64,000 nucleotides of DNA, taken from positions 91,456-155,455 of the forward strand of contig NZ_MDZB01000131.1 in NCBI RefSeq assembly GCF_001816145.1, written 5' to 3'. Of this stretch, positions 1 to 8,431 are shown in pieces; within the stretch, counting starts at the first letter, position 1; every line of letters begins with the position of its first letter. The translations under genes were made by a program, and so were the position numbers. The stretch is from Hymenobacter lapidarius (GTDB lineage Bacteria > Bacteroidota > Bacteroidia > Cytophagales > Hymenobacteraceae). The notes beneath the pieces were generated by a model. The model was not told the origin of the DNA. It did no database searches and saw only the letters and a program-made list of their open reading frames with translations.

Positions 1-767
1 ACGGGGCCTACCAGCTCCGCGCCACCTACCAGCGCCACGTAACGCGCGCGCTGCTCATTGCCACCGCCTTGTGCGCGCTGCTGTTGCTGCTGCCGTATGT
101 GGCGCAGCTGCTGAAGGCCGAGACGCCAAACGTGGCCGTGACCGAGGTACTTATCAATCCCATTTTACCGCCGCTGGGGCCCGACGTAGTGCCGCCCCCC
201 GTGCCGCCCGCCGCCAAGCCGCCCGTACAGCCGCCCCAGCCCCCCACCGTCAAGGACCTCGTGCCGGTGGTGGTAGTGGACAAGGACGCGCCCAAAGAAG
301 ACGAGGTACCGGAGCGCAACCTGTTGGCCACCAAGGCATCCGGCCAGCAAAACATTGCCGGCGACTCCAGTGCTTCGCCTGATGCGACTCCCGCAGAGCT
401 GGGCCCGCCCACCGGAAACGCCGCGACGGGCGAAACGGTGAAAGGGAAGCCTTACCTGTCGGTAGAGCAGATGCCCGAGCTGCCCGGCGGCGGCGGCACC
501 GCGGCCATGGTGGCGGCCATTCAGCGCACCGTGAAATATCCCCGCCAGGCCCTGACCAACGGCATAGAAGGCAAAGTGTTCGTGAGTTTCACCGTGGACG
601 CCAAAGGCGAAGTAATCGACGTGGCCCTCGTGAAAGGCCTGGGCTTTGGATTGGATGAAGAAACCATGCGGGCCATCAAAGCGCTGCCCAGGTTCATTCC
701 AGGCCGCCAGAACGGCCGCGATGTTAGCGTGTCGTTCACGGTGCCCGTTACCTACCGCATCCAATAG
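1..767 (+). CDS. Energy transducer TonB, 5' end outside window
   Basis: The reading frame is open from base 3, so the gene starts before the window; 254 residues are visible. It begins with a short cytoplasmic stretch (GAYQLRATYQRH), then one membrane helix (about residues 15-38), a proline-rich periplasmic spacer with repeated PPVPP/PPVQPP units, and a C-terminal TonB domain (about 170-254, with YPRQALTNGIEGKVFVSF and a final VPVTYRI). TonB proteins span the periplasm and pass proton-motive force to outer-membrane receptors. A TTG inside the helix (base 69) is not a credible start because it would remove the anchor. A copy of the GTCATGCTGAGC repeat follows the stop. Which receptor it serves cannot be told. 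Confidence 0.9.
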   Translation, partial: GAYQLRATYQRHVTRALLIATALCALLLLLPYVAQLLKAETPNVAVTEVLINPILPPLGPDVVPPPVPPAAKPPVQPPQPPTVKDLVPVVVVDKDAPKEDEVPERNLLATKASGQQNIAGDSSASPDATPAELGPPTGNAATGETVKGKPYLSVEQMPELPGGGGTAAMVAAIQRTVKYPRQALTNGIEGKVFVSFTVDAKGEVIDVALVKGLGFGLDEETMRAIKALPRFIPGRQNGRDVSVSFTVPVTYRIQ

Positions 768-780
768 CGAAAGCTATAAG

Positions 781-796
781 AGCTCAGCATGACGTT
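781..796 (-). repeat. GTCATGCTGAGC interspersed repeat, partial copy
   Basis: The bases read AACGTCATGCTGAGCT on the minus strand. The same core occurs near 10281, 12922, 16198, 24775 and 56858. It lies 13 bases after the tonB stop, between convergent genes. Confidence 0.6.
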
Positions 797-828
797 ATTT
801 TTTTCTCTGATAGCCTACTGAAATGGCA

Positions 829-1401
829 TTACTTGGCTCTCGTTCTCCCCCGCCCTGTTTCTTCCACGTTGGCAATGCGGGCCTGGCCCCAGGGCGCAAT
901 GCTCACGCGCACGCGCAGCGGGTGCAGGCGGCCGGCTCGTTCGAGGCGCAGGCCGCTGCCCTCGGGCACGTAGTAGCGCTCCAGGTTGAAGCGCAGGGCG
1001 AAGGAAGTGCGGTACACGTTCGTGACCCAGCCGCGCAGCACGGCCTGGTTGGCGCCCGGCTTTGGGGCCCTGGCATACACGCCGATGGGCGCGCTCACGC
1101 TGTCCGGGCCGGGGGCCAGCAGCACGAACACGGCCTGCCGGCGGCGGGGCGGCTGGGCCGGGTCGCGCCACAGGCGCAGGGGTGTTTCGCTGATGTTGTA
1201 GCGCAGACGCACAAAGTCGCCGTAGAGCAAATCGCGCGGGTCGATGGGCGTGGTGGTGAGGATGATATTCTGCCCCAAGGCCGCCGTGGCATAGCCCGCG
1301 GCCGCCACGCCCAGCACGTACAGCACCTGGGCCGCAACGAGCAGGCGCAGCAAGGGTCGGCGGCGCACCGGGTCGGCGGCCCAGGTAAACGGGTTAGTCA
1401 T
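829..1401 (-). CDS. GDYXXLXY domain protein
   Basis: This is a 190-residue protein with one N-terminal membrane helix (about residues 15-40) followed by the motif GDFVRLRYNI, which fits the GDYXXLXY signature of a family of unknown biochemical role. The rest is probably extracytoplasmic. The ATG at 1401 overlaps the end of the upstream DUF2157 gene by 8 bases, so the two are translationally coupled. The frame could extend to 1500, but that stretch is proline/arginine-rich shadow of the upstream gene. In known genomes GDYXXLXY proteins sit beside DUF2157/DUF4401 membrane proteins, as here, which supports a joint membrane function. Confidence 0.85.
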   Translation of the reverse strand: MTNPFTWAADPVRRRPLLRLLVAAQVLYVLGVAAAGYATAALGQNIILTTTPIDPRDLLYGDFVRLRYNISETPLRLWRDPAQPPRRRQAVFVLLAPGPDSVSAPIGVYARAPKPGANQAVLRGWVTNVYRTSFALRFNLERYYVPEGSGLRLERAGRLHPLRVRVSIAPWGQARIANVEETGRGRTRAK

Positions 1402-2728
1402 GGCGCGGCGGGGTAGTGGGCGGAGATGCCGGGGCGTTGGGAACGGGGGTTCCGGCCTGCTGGGCCACGGGCGGGGCGGCGGCGGCCAGCACCTGGGCAT
1501 TGCGGCGGCGCAGGTACCAGCTCAGGCTGAGCAGCAGCACGCCGCCCAGCAGGAAAAAGAGCGACTTGTCCAGAAAGGCCCAGGTCAGCTTGAAATATGC
1601 CACCATGGTAGCCGCCACAAATAGCACCGCGCCGATGGTGAGCTGCTCGGGGTCTTCGTCGCGGTGGGCGCGCACCAGCACCGAGCCGGCGTGGGCATAC
1701 AGCACCACCAGCGTGGCCACCGCCAGCGGCAGCCCGCCCGGCAGGTAAAACCCCGGCAGCAGCAGCAGCCAGTCGGGCAGCGTGCCGAGCCGGCCCCGCG
1801 CCCGCTTGCCGGCCACCGACAGCGCCAGCACCGCGCCCAGCGCCGCCAGGTAGGGCAGCAGCGGCGGCCGCAGCACGTTGGCATAGGTATCGGTTTCGCC
1901 AAAGGTGGCCAGCCCGAACATGAACAGGTAGGCCGCCACCAGCGGCGGCCCCTGCAAGGCCCGGCCCCCCGCCCGGTTGGGTTGCCAGTCGCCGGCCGCG
2001 TAAACGAGCATGGCAGGCACGAAAAACCAGGTAATTTTGGCGTGCAGCACGATAATCAGCAACCCAGCTTGCCACAGCAGGCCCGCGGCCAGCACGGTGC
2101 TGCTCACGGCATCGGGGCGGCGCCACCAGTAGTAGCCCATGCCGCCGGCCACCAGCAGGGCCGTGGCGTAGCTGAAGCTGCCCAGCGCCTGCACGCAATA
2201 GGTTTGCACGGCCGCCCCAATCAACACGGTGAGCAGCACCAGCAGGCGCGAGCCGTACACGTAGCTCAGGGCCACGCCGGCCACCACCCAGGCCACCAGG
2301 CCGCTCACGTCGTAGCCCACCAGCTGGTAAAGCTGGCTGGTGAGAATGATGCTAGCTCCGAACAATATCAGCCCCAGGCCAATGAGGCCGTGGCCCACAT
2401 CGGGGTTGCCGCGCCGCAGGAAGTAGGCGCCAGCTGCGTAGGCCCCCGTGAGGCTGCCCAATAGCAGCGCCAGACGCAGCACCTCGGGCAGGGCCTGCCA
2501 GTTGGCCGCCACCAAGCTTAGGCCGCTCAGGCCCACCAGGAGGCTGCCCAGCACCGGCAGCAGGCCCAGGGCCTGGGCCTCGGGCGGGTAGCGGGCCAGC
2601 AGCAGTTGCCGCTGCTCTTCGCTGATGAGGCCGTCGGTGACCCAGGCGGGGCCGTCGGTTTCGAGAAATTTACGGGACAAGCGCGTGACGGAGTGAGGAA
2701 GTGACCGAGGGCAGCCAGCCGGCTGCAT
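1394..2728 (-). CDS. DUF2157 multi-span membrane protein
   Basis: This is a 444-residue integral membrane protein. A soluble N-terminal part (residues 15-50, including GLISEEQRQLLLARYP) matches the start of DUF2157 domains and is followed by roughly a dozen hydrophobic segments. The C-terminal tail is proline-rich and probably cytoplasmic. The gene comes first in a two-gene operon with the GDYXXLXY protein and overlaps it. The function is unknown; the family is often found with GDYXXLXY proteins. The exact start is uncertain, because a GTG lies about 14 codons inside the frame before LSRKFLETDG. Confidence 0.85.
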   Translation of the reverse strand: MQPAGCPRSLPHSVTRLSRKFLETDGPAWVTDGLISEEQRQLLLARYPPEAQALGLLPVLGSLLVGLSGLSLVAANWQALPEVLRLALLLGSLTGAYAAGAYFLRRGNPDVGHGLIGLGLILFGASIILTSQLYQLVGYDVSGLVAWVVAGVALSYVYGSRLLVLLTVLIGAAVQTYCVQALGSFSYATALLVAGGMGYYWWRRPDAVSSTVLAAGLLWQAGLLIIVLHAKITWFFVPAMLVYAAGDWQPNRAGGRALQGPPLVAAYLFMFGLATFGETDTYANVLRPPLLPYLAALGAVLALSVAGKRARGRLGTLPDWLLLLPGFYLPGGLPLAVATLVVLYAHAGSVLVRAHRDEDPEQLTIGAVLFVAATMVAYFKLTWAFLDKSLFFLLGGVLLLSLSWYLRRRNAQVLAAAAPPVAQQAGTPVPNAPASPPTTPPRHD

Positions 2729-2856
2729 TGCAAAAGAACATCATGCTTCCTTTACGCAGCTATTCCCTCGCTCATTCGCGCTGCCGCGCCCGCGCTGCTT
2801 CGCGGTTGGCCGGGCACGGCGGCGGTGCCTGCGTCGTGGGCCGTCGTTCGCACTTC

Positions 2857-2864
2857 TACCTTTG
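2857..2864 (+). promoter_or_regulatory. Candidate -7 promoter element for the thioesterase gene
   Basis: TACCTTTG matches the Bacteroidota TAnnTTTG consensus. It lies about 115 bases before the thioesterase start, in the 250-base gap between divergent genes. No clear -33 TTG was found at the expected distance. Confidence 0.4.
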
Positions 2865-2978
2865 GGACTTTGGCGGCGGGCAACCACCCGACCGGCGTGG
2901 GGACGCGAACTATAAAATTCGCGCTACACCCTGTTGCGTAATATCATTTACTTATTCACCCGTTCACTCATTGCCCAA

Positions 2979-3416
2979 ATGGCCCGCATCAAAGTAACCC
3001 TGCCCGACACCTTCTCATTCACGACTGAGATTCCGGTGCGCATCACCGACCTCAACTACGGCGGGCACCTCGGCAACGACGCGCTGCTGAGCATTCTGCA
3101 CGAGGCACGGGTGCATTTCCTGCGCTCCATCGGCATGGAAAGCGACTATGACCCTATTAGTAAGCTCGGCCTCATCATGGTGGATGTGGCCATTGAATAC
3201 AAGGGCGAGGCCTTTCACGGCGATGTGCTGCGCATCCAAATGGCCGCCGCCGACCTCAACAAGTACGGTTTCGACGTGGTGTACCACGCGCACAACCAGG
3301 CCGGCAAGGAAATAGCCCGCGCCAAAACCGGCATGCTCTGCTTCGACTACAACGTGCGCAAACTGCGCCTGCTGCCCGAGGAACTGGCGGCGCGGGTGGG
3401 CCCACCAAGCCAGTGA
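2979..3416 (+). CDS. Acyl-CoA thioesterase family protein (hotdog fold)
   Basis: This 145-residue protein has the 4HBT/thioesterase pattern: VRITDLNYGGHLGNDALLSILHEARVHFL near residues 20-48, in which the Asp in an Asn-Tyr-Gly-Gly-His context is the usual active-site region, then a beta-strand stretch with YKGEAFHGDVLRI. Such enzymes hydrolyse acyl-CoA thioesters in the cytoplasm. The chosen ATG begins MARIKVTLP; a TTG start at 2934 would add an unlikely hydrophobic leader. The substrate cannot be read from the sequence. The gene stands alone; the TonB-domain gene begins 43 bases later. Confidence 0.85.
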   Translation: MARIKVTLPDTFSFTTEIPVRITDLNYGGHLGNDALLSILHEARVHFLRSIGMESDYDPISKLGLIMVDVAIEYKGEAFHGDVLRIQMAAADLNKYGFDVVYHAHNQAGKEIARAKTGMLCFDYNVRKLRLLPEELAARVGPPSQ

Positions 3417-3459
3417 GTAAGCAAGCGTACATTTGAAATTCTACCTCCCAAAACGTCAC

Positions 3460-3900
3460 ATGTCTTTTCTCCTACGCCCCTTGAGCGCATTGGCCGCGAG
3501 CTGCTGGCTGCTGGGCATCCAACCGGCAGCAGCACAAGCACCTCAACCCACCCCGCCAAAGGCCGTGTATACCTACATCGACCACCCACCACAGCTGGCC
3601 GGCAAGGGCGGAGTCCCGGCCATTTCGGCAGCGGTGCAGCAGCAGCTGGCGTATCCGCCCCGGGCGCTACGGGACGGCGTGGCGGGCCGGGTCTTCGTGG
3701 ACGTGCTGGTGTCCACCGATGGGGCCGTTTCCGAAGCCAAAGTGGTGAAAGGCCTGCGGCCCGATTGCGACTCGGCTGCGGTAGCCGCTGTGCAGCGCCT
3801 ACCGCGCCTTTCGCCCCCCCGCATGAACGGCCGGGCGGTGTACTACAGCTTCACGCTACCCGTCGTATTCCAGGCCCCGGCTGCGGCTAGCAAACCCTAA
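3460..3900 (+). CDS. Secreted protein with TonB C-terminal domain
   Basis: This is a 146-residue protein. The start MSFLLRPLSALAASCWLLG gives a signal peptide with probable cleavage after AAAQA, followed by a single TonB C-terminal domain (about 50-140: QQQLAYPPRALRDGVAGRVFVDVLV and YSFTLPVVF). It lacks the N-terminal membrane anchor plus long proline-rich spacer of true TonB, so it is probably a soluble or loosely attached periplasmic TonB_C protein and not an energy transducer. Such stand-alone TonB_C proteins are frequent in Hymenobacter-type genomes, where their role is unknown. The TTG at 3433 is less likely than the ATG at 3460. Confidence 0.8.
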   Translation: MSFLLRPLSALAASCWLLGIQPAAAQAPQPTPPKAVYTYIDHPPQLAGKGGVPAISAAVQQQLAYPPRALRDGVAGRVFVDVLVSTDGAVSEAKVVKGLRPDCDSAAVAAVQRLPRLSPPRMNGRAVYYSFTLPVVFQAPAAASKP

Positions 3901-3956
3901 AGCAGGAAGTAATCCTAGCCGGGGCTTTCGCGGGAACCCAACGCCCTGTCGGCTTG

Positions 3957-3964
3957 TATCTTTG
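3957..3964 (+). promoter_or_regulatory. rlmN promoter, -7 element
   Basis: TATCTTTG is an exact TAnnTTTG match. It ends 4 bases before the rlmN ATG, so transcription would start at or next to the start codon and give a leaderless mRNA. Confidence 0.6.
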
Positions 3965-3968
3965 TGCT

Positions 3969-5051
3969 ATGTTACTTGAACTGCCCCTCGCCCCTACGCC
4001 CACCAAACGCGACATTCGCAAAACTTCGCCCGACGACCTCAAGGCGTTTATGGTGGAGCACGGCGAGAAGCCCTTCCGCGCCAAGCAGGTGCTGGAGTGG
4101 CTGTGGAAGAACACCGCCGCCACGTTTGAGGAGATGAACAACATCTCGGTGACCACCCGCGAGCTGCTGGCCAGTCACTTCGTGATAAACGGCGTGACGG
4201 TGCAGAACAAGCAGCTCTCGAACGACGGCACCATCAAGTCGGCCTTCCGGCTCTACGATGGCAACGTGGTGGAAGGCGTGCTCATTCCGCACGACACGCG
4301 CATGACGGCCTGCATCAGCAGCCAAGTGGGCTGCTCGCTCACGTGCAAGTTTTGCGCCACCGGCTACATGGACCGCAAGCGCAACCTCGACGCGGCTGAG
4401 ATTTACGACCAGGTGGTGCGCATCCGGGAGCAGTGCGAAAGCCAGTACGGCACGCCCCTCACCAACATTGTGTACATGGGCATGGGCGAGCCGCTGCTCA
4501 ACTACGCCAACGTGGTGGAAAGCGTGCGCCGCATCACCGCGGCCGATGGCCTGAACATGGCCCCGCGCCGCATCACCATCAGCACGGCGGGCATTGCCAA
4601 GATGATAAAAAAGCTGGCTGATGACGACGTGAAGGCCAACCTGGCCCTCTCGCTGCACGCGCCCACCGACGCCAAGCGCAACGAAATAATGCCCATCAAC
4701 GAGGCCAATTCCCTCGCCGCGCTGAAAGAAGCCCTGCAGTACTACCACCAGAAAACCGGCCGCAAAGTCACGTACGAGTACATCGTGTTCGATGGCTTCA
4801 ACGACGGGCTGGACGATGCCGAGCACCTCGCCAAAATAGCGAAGTGGCTGCCCTGCAAGGTGAACCTTATCGAGTACAACCCCATCGAAAACGCCGACTA
4901 CCAGAACGCCGAGGCCGACAAAATCACCGCCTTCCACAAGTACCTGGCCGACCGCGGCGTGCAAACCAACATCCGCCGCTCGCGGGGCAAAGACATTGAC
5001 GCCGCCTGCGGGCAGCTGGCCGTGAAGGAGGAGAAAGTGGCATCGGAATAA
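3969..5051 (+). CDS. rlmN: 23S rRNA (adenine2503-C2)-methyltransferase / tRNA methyltransferase RlmN
   Basis: This is a 360-residue radical SAM enzyme that methylates C2 of A2503 in 23S rRNA and A37 of some tRNAs. The [4Fe-4S] ligands are in CSLTCKFC (near residue 120). The GMGEPLLNY motif binds SAM, and the catalytic cysteines correspond to one near the C terminus (DAACGQL) and the one in the family's conserved position. The N terminus (KPFRAKQVLEWLWKN) is the usual RlmN RNA-binding helix. The ATG at 3969 is preferred over an upstream in-frame TTG because the promoter element overlaps the latter. A strong hairpin terminator follows. The assignment is secure. Confidence 0.97.
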   Translation: MLLELPLAPTPTKRDIRKTSPDDLKAFMVEHGEKPFRAKQVLEWLWKNTAATFEEMNNISVTTRELLASHFVINGVTVQNKQLSNDGTIKSAFRLYDGNVVEGVLIPHDTRMTACISSQVGCSLTCKFCATGYMDRKRNLDAAEIYDQVVRIREQCESQYGTPLTNIVYMGMGEPLLNYANVVESVRRITAADGLNMAPRRITISTAGIAKMIKKLADDDVKANLALSLHAPTDAKRNEIMPINEANSLAALKEALQYYHQKTGRKVTYEYIVFDGFNDGLDDAEHLAKIAKWLPCKVNLIEYNPIENADYQNAEADKITAFHKYLADRGVQTNIRRSRGKDIDAACGQLAVKEEKVASE

Positions 5052-5066
5052 CGGTCAACCATTTCA

Positions 5067-5105
5067 TAAAAAAAGCCGCTGGTGTACTACCAACGGCTTT
5101 TTTTG
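5067..5105. terminator. Bidirectional intrinsic terminator
   Basis: An A-rich arm (AAAAAAAGCCG) pairs with CGGCTTTTTTT, with an inner TGGT/ACCA stem. It lies between the convergent rlmN and beta-barrel genes and provides a U-tract on both strands. Confidence 0.85.
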
Positions 5106-5124
5106 TGTTTCAGGATTTCGACTA

Positions 5125-6162
5125 TTATTTCACACCCTTACCGAAGCGGAACGTGAAATCGTAGTAAAGCGGTATGATGTACGAGGTGACAAATTCGCCC
5201 CCCTGGCGGTAAGTCCGGGTGGTGGTGACGTACTGGCTGCCGTCGTATTCGGTGTAGCTCTTGGTGCGGTCGTGGGGGAAGGTGGCCACGTAAGCGGCGC
5301 CCAGGCCCAGACTGGTGCGGCGCCAGTTGATTTTGATGCCGTAGAGCCCGCCCATTCCGGCCTTGGAATCGGCAATGATGTAGTTTTCGCTGATGAGCGA
5401 CACCCGGCGCGACACGCGCTTTTGGCCGCCAAACTGCAAAATAGGAGTAGAGCCGACTTCGCCTTCAAAGAAGCCGTAGCCCAGGCCCGCTGTCACGTTG
5501 TTGTCGGCCGAGCCGTAGGTGGCCGCGCCGTAGAGTATGCCCGCGCCGTAGGATTTGTCCAGGGTGCCGCCGAAGTCCGGAATGCGCAAATAGAGCGCCC
5601 CGATGCCAACGTGCACCTTGCTGCTCACCGGGATGCTGAACTTGGGCGTGAGGAGCAGGAACTGATTGCCGATGCCCACGCCGGGAATAACCGACACGTA
5701 CCCGCCGAGGGAAATATTGTCGGTGATGCCGAAGTTGCCACCTATCAGGTAGAGGCTGACGGCCTGCAGTGAGTTTTCGCCTTTGCGCAGGCCGCGGCCG
5801 GTGGGGGCAAAAAAGAGGCGGTTGCCGTTGCCAATGTCGAAGTAGCCGGGCTTGTTGCCTACGCCGGCAGCGGCCGGCCCCTGCAGGTCGGCGCGGCGAA
5901 TTTGGGTGCGCTCCAGGCTTACGCGGCCCATCTCCTGGGCGTCGAATTCCAGCTTGTCGAGGCTCATGCTTACCAGCGTGCCGGTGAAGGAGGTGCCTTT
6001 CATCGTTTCGACGCGGTAGCTGCGGCCCAGCAGGTAGGTTTCTTTGGGCAGCGGGGCGGCGGCCGGCGGCAACGCCGGAACGGTGGGCGGGGCGGTTTGG
6101 CCGTGGGCCGTGGTGCCGGCCAGGGCCAGCGCCAGAATCAATGCGCGTAAAGTCTGTTTCAT
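5125..6162 (-). CDS. Hypothetical outer-membrane beta-barrel-like protein
   Basis: This 345-residue protein has a signal peptide (MKQTLRALILALALAGTTAHG, cleavage before QTAPP). Residues 40-95 look like a small folded domain (YRVETMKGTSFTGTLVSMS... RVSLERTQIRRADL), similar in pattern to an Sm-like or SH3-like barrel. Residues 105-345 hold alternating hydrophobic strands rich in Gly, Tyr and Phe and end in FRFGKGVK, consistent with an outer-membrane beta-barrel. No named family was recognised. CATCTTTG, one mismatch from TAnnTTTG, lies just before the start. It may be a surface protein, but transport is not supported by any motif. Confidence 0.65.
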   Translation of the reverse strand: MKQTLRALILALALAGTTAHGQTAPPTVPALPPAAAPLPKETYLLGRSYRVETMKGTSFTGTLVSMSLDKLEFDAQEMGRVSLERTQIRRADLQGPAAAGVGNKPGYFDIGNGNRLFFAPTGRGLRKGENSLQAVSLYLIGGNFGITDNISLGGYVSVIPGVGIGNQFLLLTPKFSIPVSSKVHVGIGALYLRIPDFGGTLDKSYGAGILYGAATYGSADNNVTAGLGYGFFEGEVGSTPILQFGGQKRVSRRVSLISENYIIADSKAGMGGLYGIKINWRRTSLGLGAAYVATFPHDRTKSYTEYDGSQYVTTTRTYRQGGEFVTSYIIPLYYDFTFRFGKGVK

Positions 6163-6363
6163 GGGGAGGTAGTTTTCCCCAAAGATGCTGTGTTTACCCG
6201 CTATGATTGCAAAAAACTATTTACAAAAAAGGACTTTACAGCACCGGATTCAAACACAAAACTTAAGACTATTCTCGCCGTATACTGTTCACAAAGAATT
6301 GATTGCATACTAGCAAAACAATCAAATCAGCAGGAATTAAAGGATATTAGGGGCTGAAATATT

Positions 6364-7332
6364 TTACCCGCGCCAGCTGCCGGTAGAACGGGGCCGGCCG
6401 GTGGCTTTTTCTTCTTCTGACTCGCCGGGGGCGTATTCCTGCAGCCGCACGCGCACGGCGTGGACTTTAGGCTGCACTTTTTGTCCGTAAGCATCGGCAA
6501 ACTGCTGGGTAAACTCGGCCCCGAAGAAGATGATGAGCGACGAATAGTTGACCCACAACAGCAGCACAATGGCCGAGCCCGCCGCTCCAAACGCCGAGCC
6601 CGGCTCGGCCTTCGCAATGTAAAAAGCAATGAGAAACTTGCCAATCACGAACAGCAGGGCCGTGATGAAAGCGCCAATCAACACGTCGTTCCAGCGGATG
6701 ATGGCATCGGGCAGAAACCGGTAAATTAGGGCAAACAGCAGCGTGGTCACGCCCAGCGACAAGGCAAAATCGACCACCCGAATGGCTATTACGCCTATCA
6801 TGGGCAGCAGTTCCTGCAGCCAGCCCGTGAACGCACTCAGCACAGCGCTTACCACAAAGGAAATGAGCAGCAGCAGGGCCACGCTAAGAATCAGCCCAAA
6901 CGACAGCACCCGCTGCTTAATGAAAGCGCCGATGCCGATGCCTTCGGTTTTCACCTTTAGGTTCCAGATGTCGTTGATGCTTTCCTGCAGCGTAACAAAA
7001 AACGTGGTGGCCGCAAATAGCAGCGTGCTGATGCCGATGGCCGTGGCCACCGGGCCGCGCTGCTGCAAGGTAAATTTGGCAATGCTGTCTTGCAGAAACT
7101 TGGCAGATTCCGAGCCCACCAAGCCTTTCAGCTGCCCGTAGACCTGGCCCGTCAGGGCCTCGCCGCCGAACACCGCGCTGGCCACCGTGATGACGATGAG
7201 CAGCAGCGGGGGCAACGAAAAAATGGTGTAGTAGGATAGAGCGGCCGCGTGCCGAAAGGAATTGTTGTTGCCGAACTCCCCGGCGGATGATTTGAGGACG
7301 GCCAGAACGTCAGAAAACTTATAATGTGCCAT
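6364..7332 (-). CDS. YihY/BrkB family inner-membrane protein
   Basis: This is a 322-residue membrane protein with about six hydrophobic segments. It carries the YihY/BrkB pattern: FRHAAALSYYTIFSLPPLLLI near the N terminus, a central IKQRVLSFGLILSVALLLLISF, and GSAFGAAGSAIVLLLWVNYSS near residue 275. The charged C-terminal tail should be cytoplasmic. The family was once annotated as RNase BN, which is now rejected; its transport role is unclear. The start at MAHYKFSD was chosen because the longer frame to 7530 reads as cysteine- and arginine-rich shadow sequence. A 201-base AT-rich gap follows before the next gene and shows no other feature. Confidence 0.88.
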   Translation of the reverse strand: MAHYKFSDVLAVLKSSAGEFGNNNSFRHAAALSYYTIFSLPPLLLIVITVASAVFGGEALTGQVYGQLKGLVGSESAKFLQDSIAKFTLQQRGPVATAIGISTLLFAATTFFVTLQESINDIWNLKVKTEGIGIGAFIKQRVLSFGLILSVALLLLISFVVSAVLSAFTGWLQELLPMIGVIAIRVVDFALSLGVTTLLFALIYRFLPDAIIRWNDVLIGAFITALLFVIGKFLIAFYIAKAEPGSAFGAAGSAIVLLLWVNYSSLIIFFGAEFTQQFADAYGQKVQPKVHAVRVRLQEYAPGESEEEKATGRPRSTGSWRG

Positions 7333-7517
7333 GCAGCGGGAAATAGTTAGCAGCAACAAAGGTGCGTGTGTCCTTTGTAATACGGCCCACGTGCTGTGGC
7401 GTTGGCCGCAACGCCCGCACGCAGTCCCGCCGGCTGGCGCCACACGGCGAGGCGGCGCTACCTTAGCAGCAGCGGGCGCGTCCCGCGCAGCCGGTTCTGC
7501 GTGCCCCGGGCACGCAG

Positions 7518-7525
7518 TAGCTTTG
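7518..7525 (+). promoter_or_regulatory. Promoter -7 element of the 7543 gene
   Basis: TAGCTTTG matches TAnnTTTG exactly, about 18 bases before the ATG. This implies a leader of only about a dozen bases. Confidence 0.5.
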
Positions 7526-7542
7526 TTCAACTTTTTTCCGTT

Positions 7543-8367
7543 ATGCTCATGCGCTTTTGTTTACGATTTGCCCGCACGTTGGTGCCCGCGTTGTTCGGCC
7601 TGCTCCTTTTGACCGCGCCTGCTCACGCCCAAAACCAGAAAATTAAAATAAAGGGGAACGCCTCCTACCCCGCCGCCGAAGGCTTCGACGCGGCCGGCTC
7701 CGACGCCAAAGCCGTGGCCATTGCTGACCGCGCCATGCGCGAGATGGGCGGCTACGAAAACTGGAAAAACGCCCGCTACTTCGCCTGGAGCTTTTTTGGC
7801 GGCCAGTACCAAATTTGGGACAAATACACCGGCGATTTTCACTGGGAAAAAGACACCTTGGTGGCCAACTACAACCTAAACACCAAGCAAGGCCGCGTGT
7901 ACAGCCGCGGCCAGGACATTTCGGCCTCGCCCACCGGCCAGAAGGTGCTGGACCGCATGACCGGCATCTGGATAAACAACGCTTACTGGCTGGTAATGCC
8001 GTTTAAGCTGAAAGATTCCGGCGTGACCCTCACCCACAAAGGCGAAGCCAAAACCATGGATGGCGCCACCGCCGACCTGCTGCAAATGACGTTCAAGAAC
8101 GTGGGCGTGACGCCCCAAAACCGATACGAGCTGCTGGTGAACCGCGCCACCGGCCTAGTAGAAGAATGGGCGTACTTCGCCAACGCCACCGATGCCCAGC
8201 CGGGCTTCCGCCGCCGCTGGAACCAGTACACGAAGTTTGGCAACTTGCTGCTGGCCGCTGACCGCAGCGATGCCAGCAAGCCCACCCGCCTCGACAACAT
8301 TGCCCAGGTGCAAACCCTGCCCGAAGGCGTGATGAGCAGCACCACGCCGGTAGCCAAAGTCAAATAG
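7543..8367 (+). CDS. Hypothetical periplasmic protein, possible lipoprotein-carrier-like fold
   Basis: This 274-residue protein starts MLMRFCLRFARTLVPALFG with a clear signal peptide cleaved near AHAQ. The mature part begins with an alpha-helical stretch (ADRAMREMGGYENWKNARY), followed by strand-rich sequence (WSFFGGQYQIWDKYTGDFHWE; WLVMPFKLKDSGVTL). The order of a helix before repeated Trp-rich strands recalls LolA/LolB-like proteins, but no diagnostic motif proves this. Related proteins are common and unnamed in Bacteroidota. The in-frame extension to 7396 is arginine-rich and unlikely. A 12-bp stem lies after the stop. Confidence 0.7.
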   Translation: MLMRFCLRFARTLVPALFGLLLLTAPAHAQNQKIKIKGNASYPAAEGFDAAGSDAKAVAIADRAMREMGGYENWKNARYFAWSFFGGQYQIWDKYTGDFHWEKDTLVANYNLNTKQGRVYSRGQDISASPTGQKVLDRMTGIWINNAYWLVMPFKLKDSGVTLTHKGEAKTMDGATADLLQMTFKNVGVTPQNRYELLVNRATGLVEEWAYFANATDAQPGFRRRWNQYTKFGNLLLAADRSDASKPTRLDNIAQVQTLPEGVMSSTTPVAKVK

Positions 8368-8369
8368 AA

Positions 8370-8401
8370 CCACGTCTGCACAGCGCACCGTGCAGACGTG
8401 G
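8370..8401. terminator. Strong hairpin between convergent genes
   Basis: CCACGTCTGCAC pairs perfectly with GTGCAGACGTGG around an 8-base loop. There is no U-tract, so it may act as a 3'-end stabiliser or weak terminator for the 7543 and DUF3891 genes. Confidence 0.6.
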
Positions 8402-8431
8402 CGCAGTACCGGGGGCCAATATGTTGCGCGG